From Limnoraphis robusta CS-951 (GTDB taxonomy: Bacteria; Cyanobacteriota; Cyanobacteriia; Cyanobacteriales; Microcoleaceae), in assembly GCF_000972705.2 (NCBI RefSeq), contig NZ_LATL02000045.1:1-45007 (forward strand): a stretch of DNA of 45,007 nucleotides, read 5' to 3'. This document shows, one piece after another, positions 1 through 8,669 of this stretch. The translations under genes and the position numbers were made by a program. The notes under the pieces were generated by a model that saw only the letters and a program-made list of their open reading frames with translations, searched no databases and was not told the origin of the DNA. Position 1 is the stretch's first letter; every line of letters begins with the position of its first letter.

Positions 1-330
1 TCTCCAAGCCTCACGGCTTTGGATTACTGATTCATTGACAACCCTTACAGCAAGCTGGTTTCCTAACCTACTCCAGAGGGGTGAGTCTCCCCAGTCGTTC
101 ATCCCATTTCAGAGATAGTTTCGGTATGCCCTACCGTACTTGAGAAAAAATGCTTTATTCTCTGTACTTGGTGCTTTAAGGTTTTATATGGCCAAAGCAT
201 TTCTTGCAAGAACCCCATACCTTAAGTTTTCAAGGTTCATTGCATCCATTAGATGCTGGGTTTTTAGACTGGTTGAATACCCTGCCAGTAGAGTTATTAT
301 AGCATTTTTCCTGGCCTTATATCCCCATAC
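1..330 (-). mobile_element. Non-coding 3' remnant of the IS607/TnpB element
   Basis: No intact reading frame is visible on either strand. Read on the minus strand, the segment continues directly from the truncated tnpB. It contains several potential stems, including GCATC/GATGC around 250-265, GGGG/CCCC near 80-95, and a terminal hairpin at 4-22 (CCAA-GCC / GGC-TTGG, loop GTGA, one bulged A). A 10-bp direct repeat (ccccatacct on the plus strand) occurs at 213-222 and 323-332. In IS200/IS605 and IS607 elements the 3' end of tnpB overlaps the guide (omega) RNA and the right end, so this may be a decayed omega-RNA/right-end region. That role is inferred from position and structure only; I recognise no conserved scaffold sequence. 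Confidence 0.4.
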
Positions 331-543
331 CTAAAAGGTAGGGGCGTGTGCGGCAATTTTTGGTAAATCAATTCCGGTGGGAAATTTAATCTTTTTATTC
401 GGGTTGGCTTTGTTGTGTTCGAGAATACCCAAGGTAATACTTAACCCCCAATTCCAAGCATGGCGTGCGGTTCCGGCGTGACGGATAAATGCCGTTTGCT
501 GTTTATTGTTGGGATTAATCTCGGTCTTAAATGCGATTCTCAT
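331..543 (-). pseudogene. tnpB: TnpB N-terminal fragment (IS607/IS605 family)
   Basis: The 70 residues start MRIAFKTEINPN and contain a TARHAWNWGL segment, which match the N-terminal helix-turn-helix region of OrfB/TnpB RNA-guided nucleases. The frame is open through FPTGIDL, which in intact proteins precedes the main body, and then ends in PKIAAHAPTF plus a stop. A full TnpB has about 400 residues with a RuvC core and a zinc finger; both are missing, so the gene has an internal or 3' deletion and cannot be active. The start codon overlaps the stop of the recombinase fragment by 4 bp (ATGA), the coupled arrangement typical of IS607 tnpA-tnpB. Confidence 0.8.
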
Positions 544-671
544 TTAAAGGATTCAGCAACGTCTCTCAACTCTTTCATCAGATTCTTGTTCTTGTGACTT
601 CTTGACCCATAAAGTCTAGCGGAAAAAACGGTGATTATTTCTAGAACATCCTCGAAAGCAGGATTTTTGAC
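540..671 (-). pseudogene. tnpA: IS607-type serine recombinase C-terminal fragment
   Basis: Translating this minus-strand stretch, which is too short for a standard ORF list, gives about 43 codons ending in TGA. They include NPAFEDVLEIITVFSARLYG followed by SRSHKNKNLMKELRDVAE. This pattern (acidic-LxxIITxFSARLYG-R plus a basic tail) is the C-terminal end of IS607-family serine recombinases of the MerR-resolvase type. The catalytic serine domain and DNA-binding N-terminus are absent: upstream of about position 671 the frame stays open but no longer resembles a recombinase. Together with the tnpB fragment it marks an IS607 element whose genes have both been truncated. Confidence 0.7.
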
Positions 672-740
672 GGGCCGATCAGGGGCTATAGACGGTTTGT
701 GCCATTTTAGTCGCCACTTTACCGAGATTAGACCCCATAC

Positions 741-760
741 AGAGACTTCTGTGAAGTCCC
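741..760 (-). other. Hairpin just after rpsI
   Basis: A perfect 6-bp inverted repeat, GACTTC-tgt-GAAGTC, lies about 30 bases after the rpsI stop. No T-run follows it on the minus strand, so it does not look like a standard intrinsic terminator. It could protect the 3' end of the operon transcript or be part of the adjoining element boundary. Confidence 0.35.
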
Positions 761-787
761 TGTTCGTTCGTTGAAATGGGCTTTCGT

Positions 788-1198
788 TTATCGTTTCGAG
801 TATTGAGGAGCTTTACGGGCTTTGCGTAACCCATACTTTTTCCGTTCTTTAGCACGGGGGTCACGAGTTAAATATCCCTCAATTTTCAAAGGATGACGAT
901 TATCAGGACTCAGTTCACACAAGGCTCGAGCTACCCCTAAACGGATAGACTCAGCTTGACCCGTTAGACCTCCCCCTTTGACATTAACCAGAATGTCATA
1001 ATCGGTTTCTAAGCCCAGAGTTTCCAGAGGGGCTTTAGCAGAGGAGACATAACTAGCATTAAATTGGAGATAGGATTCACCATCTCGACCATTAATCAAC
1101 AGTTGTCCTGTGCCTGGAACCAGGCGAACTCGGGCGATTGAAGATTTCCGACGACCCGTACCCCAATAAACGGCGCGTTCAGTATCGGTTACTTGCAT
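788..1198 (-). CDS. rpsI: 30S ribosomal protein S9
   Basis: The 136-residue protein has the S9 hallmarks: an N-terminal [14 protein letters not shown] segment, the central [19 protein letters not shown] region and the basic C-terminal tail ending [11 protein letters not shown], which reaches the P-site tRNA in the ribosome. The start ATG shares one base with the rplM stop (TAATG), so translation is probably coupled. It is the last intact gene of the ribosomal cluster here. The usual cyanobacterial successor rpmE is not present downstream; a mobile-element relic lies there instead. Confidence 0.97.
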   Translation of the reverse strand: MQVTDTERAVYWGTGRRKSSIARVRLVPGTGQLLINGRDGESYLQFNASYVSSAKAPLETLGLETDYDILVNVKGGGLTGQAESIRLGVARALCELSPDNRHPLKIEGYLTRDPRAKERKKYGLRKARKAPQYSKR

Positions 1199-1656
1199 TA
1201 TTTTTCTCCTGTGGGAATGGTGTTAATGGTAAGGACTTCAGGCTGTTGAGCGGTGTGGGGATGATTCGGGCCGGGGTAGACTTTCAGCTTTGTAAACAGT
1301 TGTCGTCCCAGGGCATTTTTCGGCAACATTCCCTTAACGGCTTGTTCGATAATTCGTTCAGGAATACGACCTTGCAAATGTTCAAAGGTTTCCATCTTCA
1401 TACCGCCCGGTCTACCCGAATGGCGGCGATAAAGTTTTTGGGAGCTTTTTTTGCCAGTCACTTGAACTTTTTCGGCATTAACAACAATTACAAAATCTCC
1501 CGTATCCATATGGGGAGTATAGGTCGGCTTTTTCTTGCCCCGAATAATGCTGGCAATTTCAGTCGCTAGGCGACCCAGCCGTTGATCAGCCGCATCAACC
1601 ACATACCATTTTCGCTCAATTGAGTCTTCGGTAGGAAGGTAAGTTTTAATGGTCAT
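1198..1656 (-). CDS. rplM: 50S ribosomal protein L13
   Basis: The 152-residue protein begins with TYLP and continues [21 protein letters not shown], followed by the [19 protein letters not shown] block and the [20 protein letters not shown] segment, all diagnostic of L13, an early-assembling 23S rRNA-binding protein. Length fits the cyanobacterial family (about 150). The ATG at 1656 is the only sensible start. It sits between truA (about 100 bases upstream) and rpsI (1-base overlap), the normal cyanobacterial order. Confidence 0.97.
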   Translation of the reverse strand: MTIKTYLPTEDSIERKWYVVDAADQRLGRLATEIASIIRGKKKPTYTPHMDTGDFVIVVNAEKVQVTGKKSSQKLYRRHSGRPGGMKMETFEHLQGRIPERIIEQAVKGMLPKNALGRQLFTKLKVYPGPNHPHTAQQPEVLTINTIPTGEK

Positions 1657-1758
1657 TGTTCGCTATCCTTTAGCTTACGGACATTAAGTTATCATCAGAT
1701 CAACTATTGACAACAGAGCAATAGTCATAGGCAATTAGATCAAGTCACTTCAGGGAGC

Positions 1759-2649
1759 TTAGGAGAAATGAGTCCTGGAGAAAGAGGCGGGAGTAGAACC
1801 CAGTACCCACTCCGGATAGGTATCAAACCAGACATCCGGCTCGAAGGGAAAGTCAGGATAGCCGACTCGCAGTAGACAAAGACCCTGAGCTGGAGCCGAA
1901 TATTTAACGAGATCTCGGCGTTCCTGAACCCAGATCTCGGTAAAGTTTTCCAGCGATCGCCCCAGGGAGCCGACTTCGACCAATAATCCCACCAGCAGCC
2001 GCATCATCCCGTATAAAAAACCACTGGCTTGTACTTCAATCCGAATAAACGGCCCTTGTCGCTGACAGGAGACTTCCTGCACCTCCACCCAGGCGTGAGG
2101 GCGACGGGTGCCAGCGCGTTGGAAAGCACTGAGATGATGACGTCCCAGTAAGGGGTTCAATGCCGCTTGCATGAGGTTTTCATCCAAGGGTGCATGGTAA
2201 TAGTGCCAACTCCAAGGACGCACAAACAAATTCGGTCGCGAGTCAGTGTACAGCAGATAACGATAACGTCTCCAGAGGGCGGAGAAGCGGGCGTGCCAAC
2301 CTTGGTCTACTTGAGCAGAGGCGCGAATCAGAACATCTGAAGGCAAGCGATGATTGAGGATGGTTGCCCATCGATAGCCAGGAATCGGCCCCGTTGCCTC
2401 AAAATGAGCCACTTGAGCGGCAGCATGAACGCCTGCATCGGTGCGGCCAGCACCATGTAGGGTGACAGGATGATTCAGGACAGTGGCAATAGCCGTTTCT
2501 ATTTCTTCCTGCACGGTTCGTCCATTGGGTTGCCGTTGCCACCCGTTAAAGTCAGTTCCCTGGTATTGAATCACTAAGGCAATGCGTTTGCGATCGCTCG
2601 TCGGCAAGTCTTGGGTTTCCCTGATTCCTTCTGATGTCGTCGGATTCAT
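1759..2649 (-). CDS. truA: tRNA pseudouridine(38-40) synthase TruA
   Basis: TruA converts uridines 38-40 in the anticodon stem-loop of many tRNAs to pseudouridine. The 296-residue protein has the family signature GAGRTDAGVHA at about residues 66-76, with the catalytic aspartate at 71, the N-terminal YQGTDFNGWQRQ motif and the later GFLYGMMRLLVG segment. It carries a short N-terminal extension (about 20 residues rich in T, S and E) before the first strand, so a start slightly downstream is possible, although no closer ATG is visible. Located between rplQ and rplM, as in other cyanobacteria. Confidence 0.95.
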   Translation of the reverse strand: MNPTTSEGIRETQDLPTSDRKRIALVIQYQGTDFNGWQRQPNGRTVQEEIETAIATVLNHPVTLHGAGRTDAGVHAAAQVAHFEATGPIPGYRWATILNHRLPSDVLIRASAQVDQGWHARFSALWRRYRYLLYTDSRPNLFVRPWSWHYYHAPLDENLMQAALNPLLGRHHLSAFQRAGTRRPHAWVEVQEVSCQRQGPFIRIEVQASGFLYGMMRLLVGLLVEVGSLGRSLENFTEIWVQERRDLVKYSAPAQGLCLLRVGYPDFPFEPDVWFDTYPEWVLGSTPASFSRTHFS

Positions 2650-2700
2650 GCCTGAGTGTCTCTTGTCTTCGGTCTCGGTTTTCTCCTGAACATCTCAAGA

Positions 2701-3051
2701 TTAAACCAGTTCAATGATCGCCATTTCTGCATTATCACCCCGACGGCGTACCGTTCTGACGACGCGGGTATATCCCCCGTTCCGCGATCCGTATCGGTCT
2801 TGAGCCGCTTCAAACAAAGCGTGTACAAGCTGTTTATCATAGATGTATCCCATTGCCGCCCGTCTGGCGGATAAGGAGCCATCTTTAGCCAAGGTAATCA
2901 TTTTTTCGGCTTCAGATTGTACCGCTTTGGCTCGGGTTTTGGTGGTGGTGATTCGACCATGACGAATCAATTCAGTCGCCAGCGATCGCAGTAAGGCTTT
3001 GCGCTGGTCTGCGGGTTTACCCAGTTTGGGAATACGACAACGATGACGCAT
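2701..3051 (-). CDS. rplQ: 50S ribosomal protein L17
   Basis: The 116-residue protein starts [20 protein letters not shown] and has the conserved [21 protein letters not shown] segment and the [20 protein letters not shown] block of L17, located near the peptide exit tunnel. Its length is that of the short bacterial form. It follows rpoA after a 125-base gap with no open frame of note, the standard end of the alpha operon. Confidence 0.97.
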   Translation of the reverse strand: MRHRCRIPKLGKPADQRKALLRSLATELIRHGRITTTKTRAKAVQSEAEKMITLAKDGSLSARRAAMGYIYDKQLVHALFEAAQDRYGSRNGGYTRVVRTVRRRGDNAEMAIIELV

Positions 3052-3176
3052 AATAACTTCCGATTAACAACGTGATAACTAGCGATCTAGCAGGTCTAGT
3101 GTGATTTTTCCCAAGCGTTGCAGGGGAGCTAGCCATTTGCCTTCCCCTGCGATTGCATCCTCTCTGTCTCGGACGC

Positions 3177-4121
3177 TCAGGGTTTACTTGCCCTTTCTTG
3201 AGGTAAAGTAATTCCCAGGCGTTTTTGTAGAGCTTCAATCACCTCTTCGGCTGACTTTTGACCAAAGTTTTTGATTTCTAACAGGTCTTCTTGGGTATAG
3301 TCCCGTAAGTCGGCCACTGAGTTGATTTGAGCGCGTTTGAGACAGTTGTAAGCTCGCACAGAAAGCTGGAGTTCTTCGATCGGGATTTGACTGGTCGGAT
3401 CGACATCATCCGTCTGATCCGTTTTAATAGATTCAAGGGTGATATCTTTGAGCGGAACAAACAAATCCACCAAGATTGTCGCGGATAGGCTTAAGGCTTC
3501 TTGAGGAGTCAGACTGCCATTCGTCCAGATCTCCATAATCAGCCGATCTTTCTCCACCGCTCCCCCAATCCTCGCATCCTCAACCGTATAATTGACCTTG
3601 CGAACGGGCATGAACACGGCATCAATTTGTAGAAAATCAACCGCCGTTGTTTCATCTCGATTCCGATCTACCGCTCGATACCCCGTTCCTTTCTCGACCT
3701 GAAATTCCATTTCCAAGGTTGATCCCGGAGACAGGGTAGCGATATATTGGTTTTTGTCTACAACTTCAACCTCTGAGGGCAGGTCAAAGTGACCTGCGGT
3801 AACAGTAGCCGGCCCTTGAACCAGTAAACGACCAATTTGTCTTTGGTTAGAATAACTATTAAGGACGACTTCCTTCAAGTTCAGCAAGATTTCTAATACA
3901 TCTTCTCTTACCCCTTCAATTGTGGCAAACTCATGGTTAACTCCGGCAATCCGAACGGCTGTGATTGCTGTTCCTTCTAAGTTTGACAGGAGTACCCGTC
4001 TGAGTGCGTTGCCGACAGTTGTTCCCTGACCGCGATCTAGCGGTTCCAGGACAAATTTACCGTATTGACTCCGGTCTGTATCAGTGTTTGACTCAATACA
4101 CTCAATCTTAAATTGCGCCAC
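3177..4121 (-). CDS. rpoA: DNA-directed RNA polymerase subunit alpha
   Basis: Alpha dimerises to nucleate core RNA polymerase and its C-terminal domain contacts promoter UP elements and activators. The 314-residue protein has the N-terminal dimerisation domain (about 1-230; LEPLDRGQGTTVGNALRRVLL is the assembly motif) and the helix-hairpin-helix C-terminal domain (about 245-310; LSVRAYNCLKRAQINSVADL). The start is GTG at 4121, supported by a strong GGGAGG Shine-Dalgarno 7 bases upstream. It sits between rpsK and rplQ. Confidence 0.98.
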   Translation of the reverse strand: MAQFKIECIESNTDTDRSQYGKFVLEPLDRGQGTTVGNALRRVLLSNLEGTAITAVRIAGVNHEFATIEGVREDVLEILLNLKEVVLNSYSNQRQIGRLLVQGPATVTAGHFDLPSEVEVVDKNQYIATLSPGSTLEMEFQVEKGTGYRAVDRNRDETTAVDFLQIDAVFMPVRKVNYTVEDARIGGAVEKDRLIMEIWTNGSLTPQEALSLSATILVDLFVPLKDITLESIKTDQTDDVDPTSQIPIEELQLSVRAYNCLKRAQINSVADLRDYTQEDLLEIKNFGQKSAEEVIEALQKRLGITLPQERASKP

Positions 4122-4235
4122 CGATTGACCTCCCTTCTCCTTTGAACCCCGAAGTGTATTTGATTAAAAGCGAAAAATGAAAAAGGACTGACATTTTTCA
4201 TTTTTCATTCGCATCCCAGCACTGTGAGTTCCTAA

Positions 4236-4628
4236 TCAGACGCGACGCCGTTTAGGAGGACGGCAACCATTATGAGGAATGGGTGTAATGTCTCGAATCA
4301 GGGTAATTTCCAATCCCGCCCCTTGCAATGCTCGAATTGCTGTTTCTCGACCCGCACCCGGGCCACTCACCATGACTTCAATTTGTCGCATTCCTTGGTC
4401 ATTGGCTCGCCGTCCGGCATTTTCCGCCGCCGTCTGAGCGGCAAAAGGAGTCCCTTTTTTGGCGCCTTTAAACCCGGTAGATCCAGCCGAAGCCCAAGAA
4501 ACGACTTCACCGTTGGGATCAGTAATCGTCACGATGGTATTGTTGAAAGTCGATTGAATGTAAGCGACCCCATTGGGTACGTTCCGCTTTTGCTTTTTTG
4601 TTCCTGACTTTTTCGATGGTTTTGCCAT
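4236..4628 (-). CDS. rpsK: 30S ribosomal protein S11
   Basis: The 130-residue protein has the S11 motifs [31 protein letters not shown] and the C-terminal [19 protein letters not shown]11 forms the 30S platform near the mRNA exit. The frame stays open upstream for 19 more codons, but the ATG at 4628 (MAKPSKKSG) is where family members begin and gives the usual 130-residue length. The neighbours rpsM and rpoA are canonical. Confidence 0.97.
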   Translation of the reverse strand: MAKPSKKSGTKKQKRNVPNGVAYIQSTFNNTIVTITDPNGEVVSWASAGSTGFKGAKKGTPFAAQTAAENAGRRANDQGMRQIEVMVSGPGAGRETAIRALQGAGLEITLIRDITPIPHNGCRPPKRRRV

Positions 4629-4718
4629 AGTCTTTTCTCTAACATGATCTCTTTCGTATCCCTTGCCCACCAGCGAGTTTGGCAAGCTGGTGATTGGGTT
4701 CTAGCCCCTTCAACTGGA

Positions 4719-5102
4719 TTATTTCTTGGAGCTTGCCTTTTTCTTACCCGCCACTGTGCGTCTGGCACCCCGACGAGTTCTCGCATTGGTGCGGGTTCGC
4801 TGACCCCGTACAGGCAGACCCATGCGATGACGGCGGCCCCGATAGGTGCCGATATCCATCAGACGCTTGATGTTCATCGCTTCCCAGCGTCTGAGATCTC
4901 CTTCGACTTGATATTGTCCCTGAACCAAAGCGCGTAAGGCGGCGACTTCCGCATCGCTTAGGTCTTTAACTCGGGTATCTGGGTTGACCCCTGTTTCTGC
5001 CAAAATTTCTCGGGACCGTGATAGTCCAATTCCGTAAATGTAAGTCAGACCAATTTCAACACGTTTATCTCGTGGAAGGTCTACTCCGGCTATACGTGCC
5101 AC
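4719..5102 (-). CDS. rpsM: 30S ribosomal protein S13
   Basis: The 127-residue protein begins [20 protein letters not shown] and contains [12 protein letters not shown], the [19 protein letters not shown] block and a lysine-rich tail, all typical of S13 in the 30S head, which bridges to the 50S subunit and P-site tRNA. The start codon is GTG at 5102, preceded by AGGAGA at 7-base spacing. It is followed 90 bases later by rpsK. Confidence 0.97.
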   Translation of the reverse strand: MARIAGVDLPRDKRVEIGLTYIYGIGLSRSREILAETGVNPDTRVKDLSDAEVAALRALVQGQYQVEGDLRRWEAMNIKRLMDIGTYRGRRHRMGLPVRGQRTRTNARTRRGARRTVAGKKKASSKK

Positions 5103-5427
5103 ACTTGTTTCTCCTGTGAAATACGTGATCTGAAGTTACTTGATTCGCTGATGCAGTAGAATAGCTGCATAATCTTTCACTACCGCGCTCCCCGTCTAAA
5201 AATCTTGAGGTGAGCGCAGGTTTTGCTACAACCTTCTTGGGCTAATTGCAGTTCGCTTTGGTAATGGTCGCTTCAATGAGTCGCAATTGGGGTTGAGCTG
5301 AAATCAACTCAACGGGTTTTGAGCGAGTAGAATGTTTCTGAACTGGGTCAGACTTGACTCTACATGAGTTTCTCTCAAAGAGCTGATTCAAAGTTCTCGG
5401 AGAACTAGGTCTCACTGTTCTGCTAAC
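5103..5427 (-). other. 325-base gap between rpmJ and rpsM
   Basis: This is unusually long for the interior of a ribosomal operon and no gene is visible. It contains a GCGCTC/GAGCGC inverted repeat (5185-5190 with 5212-5217) and a GTTGAG/CTCAAC hairpin (5292-5297 with 5308-5313). It could hold an internal promoter or a structured leader for rpsM-rpsK-rpoA-rplQ, since alpha operons are often regulated by a leader structure. The sequence alone does not settle this. Confidence 0.35.
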
Positions 5428-5541
5428 CTATCCTTGTCGCTGTTTGTGCTTGGGATTGGAACAAATCACCATTACTCGGCCACGACGACGGATGACGCGA
5501 CACTTTTCACAAATTTTCCGCACGGATGCTCTTACTTTCAT
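5428..5541 (-). CDS. rpmJ: 50S ribosomal protein L36
   Basis: This 37-residue gene falls below usual ORF cut-offs but is unmistakable. It starts [20 protein letters not shown] and ends NPKHKQRQG, with the zinc-ribbon ligands C-x2-C (CEKC) and a later C-x4-H (CSNPKH). All four zinc ligands of the C+ form are kept. ATG at 5541 and TAG at 5428-5430. It lies between infA (about 110 bases upstream) and rpsM, the standard cyanobacterial position. Confidence 0.97.
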   Translation of the reverse strand: MKVRASVRKICEKCRVIRRRGRVMVICSNPKHKQRQG

Positions 5542-5650
5542 GCCGATTCTGGCAATACTACAACAAATTTATTATTATATCATTGATTGAGAAAGTTGAT
5601 CCAGTATTTTTACCTTTTGCCAATCAAAAAGGCAGTGGATCAACCTCAAC

Positions 5651-5875
5651 CTACTTCTTCTTCAGGCGATATGTAATTCTCCCTTTAGTCAGATCGTAAG
5701 GAGTTAATTCCACCTTAACGCGGTCTCCCGGTAAAATTTTGATGTAGTTGCGGCGAATCTTGCCAGAAATATGAGCTAAAACATTGAACCCATTATCAAG
5801 ATCCACACGAAACATCGCATTCGGAAGAGACTCTGTGACTGTCCCTTCCATCTCAATCAAATCTTGCTTAGACAA
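5651..5875 (-). CDS. infA: Translation initiation factor IF-1
   Basis: IF-1 is an OB-fold protein that occupies the ribosomal A site during initiation. The 74-residue product reads [20 protein letters not shown], then [20 protein letters not shown] and ends RITYRLKKK, the full family length. The only start that gives the conserved N-terminus is TTG at 5873-5875; no in-frame ATG lies close upstream. A weak GAGG stands about 10 bases before it. The rare TTG start may keep expression low. The next gene downstream is rpmJ. Confidence 0.95.
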   Translation of the reverse strand: MSKQDLIEMEGTVTESLPNAMFRVDLDNGFNVLAHISGKIRRNYIKILPGDRVKVELTPYDLTKGRITYRLKKK

Positions 5876-6151
5876 GCTGTTGTTTCCTCAATTCAACCAA
5901 ACTGCTCTTGTCACCCTTCGTTGCTCTTTTTGGCAGACTAGCTCTAACCCCTAAGACACTGGCGGTCAAGATGCAATTCTTAACATATTTTATCAAAATC
6001 TTCAAATAAAGGGTGGGACTTATGTCAAGGGGAGACCGCCTTTTGCGGTTAGAGCCAAGCCTCAAGAACAATTCCACCAGGTAGATGAAGACGGGTGCCT
6101 TTTTCAACTCATTAAATTCCCACTTCCCTTTGGGGAGAGAACAAGAGACAA
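5876..6151. other. Gap between infA and adk with a 16-bp direct repeat
   Basis: No convincing gene. A 16-base word, tgcctttttcaactca, occurs at 6096-6111 and again at 6167-6182 inside the last codons of adk, suggesting that the adk 3' end was locally duplicated. A 79-codon minus-strand frame through the gap has no recognisable motif. Confidence 0.5.
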
Positions 6152-6736
6152 TTAGGCTGCAACAATTGCCTTTTTCAACTCAGCCGTCACCTGATCAACG
6201 GAGAGATTGCCATTAACAATACTCAACTGATTGCGATCGCGATAAAACTGAATCAAGGGTTCAGTTTGTTCGTGATAGACTTGCAAACGATGGCGAATGG
6301 TTTGTTCACAATCATCAGCCCGTCCCCGAGCCAATAAACGCTCAATCAGAACCTGATCAGGAACTTCTAAATTGATAGTATTCAGGCTTTTGTCCTGAGC
6401 ATTTTCAGAAGCATTTTCAGCCTTCTGTTGCAGCACCACCTGTTCAATAAAAGTGGCTTGAGCGACATTGCGAGGAAAACCATCAAGAATCCAACCCTTT
6501 TGAGCATCCGGTTGATGGAGGCGATCTAGTACCATATCTAGAATTAATCCATCAGGAACCAAATCGCCGCGATCCATGAAGGCTTTAGCTTTTTGACCCA
6601 GATCAGTCTGTTGAGCTACATGAGTTCTCAAGATGTCTCCAGTTGAGATATGAGGAACTTGAAACAGCTCCGACACCCGTGCTGCCTGTGTCCCTTTACC
6701 TGAACCTGGAGGCCCTAAGAAAATAACTTGAACCAC
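6152..6736 (-). CDS. adk: Adenylate kinase
   Basis: Adk catalyses ATP + AMP = 2 ADP. The 194-residue protein has the P-loop GPPGSGKGTQA at about residues 8-18, the AMP-binding STGDILR segment, GWILDGFPRN and the LLARGRADD/R region. The short LID without a zinc finger matches the short cyanobacterial form. The start is GTG at 6736, sharing one base with the secY stop (TAGTG), so translation is probably coupled to secY. An upstream extension would run into secY. Confidence 0.96.
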   Translation of the reverse strand: MVQVIFLGPPGSGKGTQAARVSELFQVPHISTGDILRTHVAQQTDLGQKAKAFMDRGDLVPDGLILDMVLDRLHQPDAQKGWILDGFPRNVAQATFIEQVVLQQKAENASENAQDKSLNTINLEVPDQVLIERLLARGRADDCEQTIRHRLQVYHEQTEPLIQFYRDRNQLSIVNGNLSVDQVTAELKKAIVAA

Positions 6737-8043
6737 TATCGCTTCACCATTCCTTCATAGCGTTGAGAAATCACATAGGTTTGCACCTGTTTCGCCGTAT
6801 CAATCGCCACCCCCACTAAAATCAGCAGAGAAGTAGCACCAAACCCCCGAAAAGTAGGAACCCGAGTCGCCGTTTCAACCACCGTGGGAATAATCGCGAC
6901 AAACCCTAAAAAGATCGCCCCCAAAAAGGTCAATCGATTCAGAACCCGCTCAATATATTCAGTCGTGGCTTTACCCGGACGAATCCCCGGAATCGAAGCG
7001 CCCATTTTCTTCAAGTTCTGAGCCATGTCTACAGGTTGCAAAATCAGCGACGCATAGAAATAGCTAAAGAACAAAATGAGCGTCAAATAGAAAGCGGCAT
7101 ATAGCCAAGGCGTTGGCCCGTTCGGACTGAGAGCCGTAGCGACTTGAACTAAAATCGGATTGTTGGTAAATTGCGATAGGGATGCAGGTAAAATCAGAAC
7201 AGCCGAAGCAAAAATGATCGGCATCACCCCACCCTGATTCAGTCGCAACGGCAGATAACTGGTTTTTTCCCGATAAAGTTTCCGACCGACCTGACGACGT
7301 GCCGAAACAATTGGAATTCGCCTTGTTCCTTCTTGAACAAAGACAATCCCGACGATCATCGCCAAGAAAATCAGCAACAGGATAATCACCCGACCGACAA
7401 TGGCGCGATCGCCACTTTGGGCCAACTCAATCGTATTTCCCAGAGAGCGGGGCAGAACCGCAACAATATTCACAAAAATCAGCAACGAAGCCCCGTTACC
7501 AATTCCTCGTTCTGTAATCAGTTCAGACACCCACATGACAAACATCGCCCCGGCTGATAAGGCAAGGACGACCTCTGCGGTAAACAAAGGCCCCGGATTT
7601 TCGGCAAAAGGACTAACCCACAACGCCAAACCGATACTTTGCAGAACAGACCATCCTAAAGCCACATAGCGAGTGATCTGAGAAATCTTCCGCCGTCCAG
7701 CTTCCCCTTCATTTTTCTGCAAGTCTTCTAAACTAGGTAATGCTGCCGTCATCAACTGCATGATGATCGAAGCATTAATAAAGGGTAAAATTCCTAAAGC
7801 AAAAATCCCCAGTGCTGAAAGACCACCTCCAACGAATAAATCCAAAAAGCCAATCACGGGACTGTTCTGAATATTTTCGCTAAATGCAGCGCGATCAATT
7901 CCAGGAATGGGTAAGAAAACGCCCAAACGGACTAAAATCAGTAAGCCAATCGTCACGAGGATACGACCTCGCAACCCGGCGGCTTGAGCCATCTGCATGA
8001 ATGTCTCTTGTGCAGTTGGCGCTTTATCTCGACTAACGACCAT
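6736..8043 (-). CDS. secY: Preprotein translocase subunit SecY
   Basis: SecY forms the protein-conducting channel for secretory and thylakoid/plasma membrane proteins. The 435-residue protein has about ten hydrophobic segments, the early LPIPGIDRAAF loop and plug region, the FALGILPFINASIIMQL helix (TM2b), and the cytosolic loops with RRIPIVSARRQVGRK and PGIRPGKATTEYI. Its length is normal. It lies between rplO and adk; the stop overlaps the adk start by 1 base. Confidence 0.98.
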   Translation of the reverse strand: MVVSRDKAPTAQETFMQMAQAAGLRGRILVTIGLLILVRLGVFLPIPGIDRAAFSENIQNSPVIGFLDLFVGGGLSALGIFALGILPFINASIIMQLMTAALPSLEDLQKNEGEAGRRKISQITRYVALGWSVLQSIGLALWVSPFAENPGPLFTAEVVLALSAGAMFVMWVSELITERGIGNGASLLIFVNIVAVLPRSLGNTIELAQSGDRAIVGRVIILLLIFLAMIVGIVFVQEGTRRIPIVSARRQVGRKLYREKTSYLPLRLNQGGVMPIIFASAVLILPASLSQFTNNPILVQVATALSPNGPTPWLYAAFYLTLILFFSYFYASLILQPVDMAQNLKKMGASIPGIRPGKATTEYIERVLNRLTFLGAIFLGFVAIIPTVVETATRVPTFRGFGATSLLILVGVAIDTAKQVQTYVISQRYEGMVKR

Positions 8044-8084
8044 GAAGGACTCCCTATGAACAAACCCAGTTGAACCTGGAGTTC

Positions 8085-8582
8085 TCAGTTTTGCTCAGTC
8101 TGAGTTTCCTGAGTTTCTCCATTTGTTTCACGGCTGGCATCCATCGGTTCACAGCTTCCACCTGCGGCTTCAATTTTTGAGCGAGCCGTTTGGGTAAAAG
8201 CGGCGGCTCGGACTCGAAGCGCGACATTGAGTTCTCCGTCTCCTAAGACTTTTAACGGCCCGTTATTGCCCGTTAAAATTCCGGCGGCTTGTAGAGAATC
8301 AAGTGTAACTTCTGTACCTGCGCTCAGAGATGCCAACTTTCCTACATTAATGGTAGTGTACTGTTTCCGATTAACTTGGGGAAAGCCCTTTAATTTAGGC
8401 AAACGTCGGTAGAGGGGATTTTGACCTCCTTCAAATCCCGGTCGGGTGCTACCACCGGAGCGAGATTTTTGACCGCGCATCCCTTTGCCACAACTTGCAC
8501 CTTGGCCGGCTGAAATACCTCGACCCAGGCGACGGCGGCGCTTACGGGAGCCGGCTTTTGGTACGGCATCTTCTAATCTCAT
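8085..8582 (-). CDS. rplO: 50S ribosomal protein L15
   Basis: The 165-residue protein has the glycine/arginine-rich N-terminal extension ([20 protein letters not shown], then GQKSRSGG) that threads into 23S rRNA, and the globular [19 protein letters not shown] region. The C-terminus has an acidic/polar tail of about 18 residues rich in T, E and Q beyond the usual end. It lies directly downstream of rpsE; rpmD (L30), which separates them in many bacteria, is absent, as normal in cyanobacteria. Confidence 0.97.
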   Translation of the reverse strand: MRLEDAVPKAGSRKRRRRLGRGISAGQGASCGKGMRGQKSRSGGSTRPGFEGGQNPLYRRLPKLKGFPQVNRKQYTTINVGKLASLSAGTEVTLDSLQAAGILTGNNGPLKVLGDGELNVALRVRAAAFTQTARSKIEAAGGSCEPMDASRETNGETQETQTEQN

Positions 8583-8669
8583 TGTTTTTTATCGATTGTC
8601 AATGATCAGTTTTAAGTGGAGACACGTAGCTCCAACTCAGGTGATAATTTTGATTGGGAATCAAGCGGC

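Noticed and set aside
140..334. 64-codon plus-strand frame in the IS relic
   Set aside because: No similarity to any protein I recognise and antisense to the relic; probably chance.
1138..1569. 143-codon plus-strand frame
   Set aside because: Lies wholly antisense to rplM/rpsI, has no motif, and the minus-strand genes are certain.
5868..6107. 79-codon minus-strand frame between adk and infA
   Set aside because: No recognisable domain, contains part of the adk-tail repeat, and lacks a good ribosome-binding site; treated as spacer.
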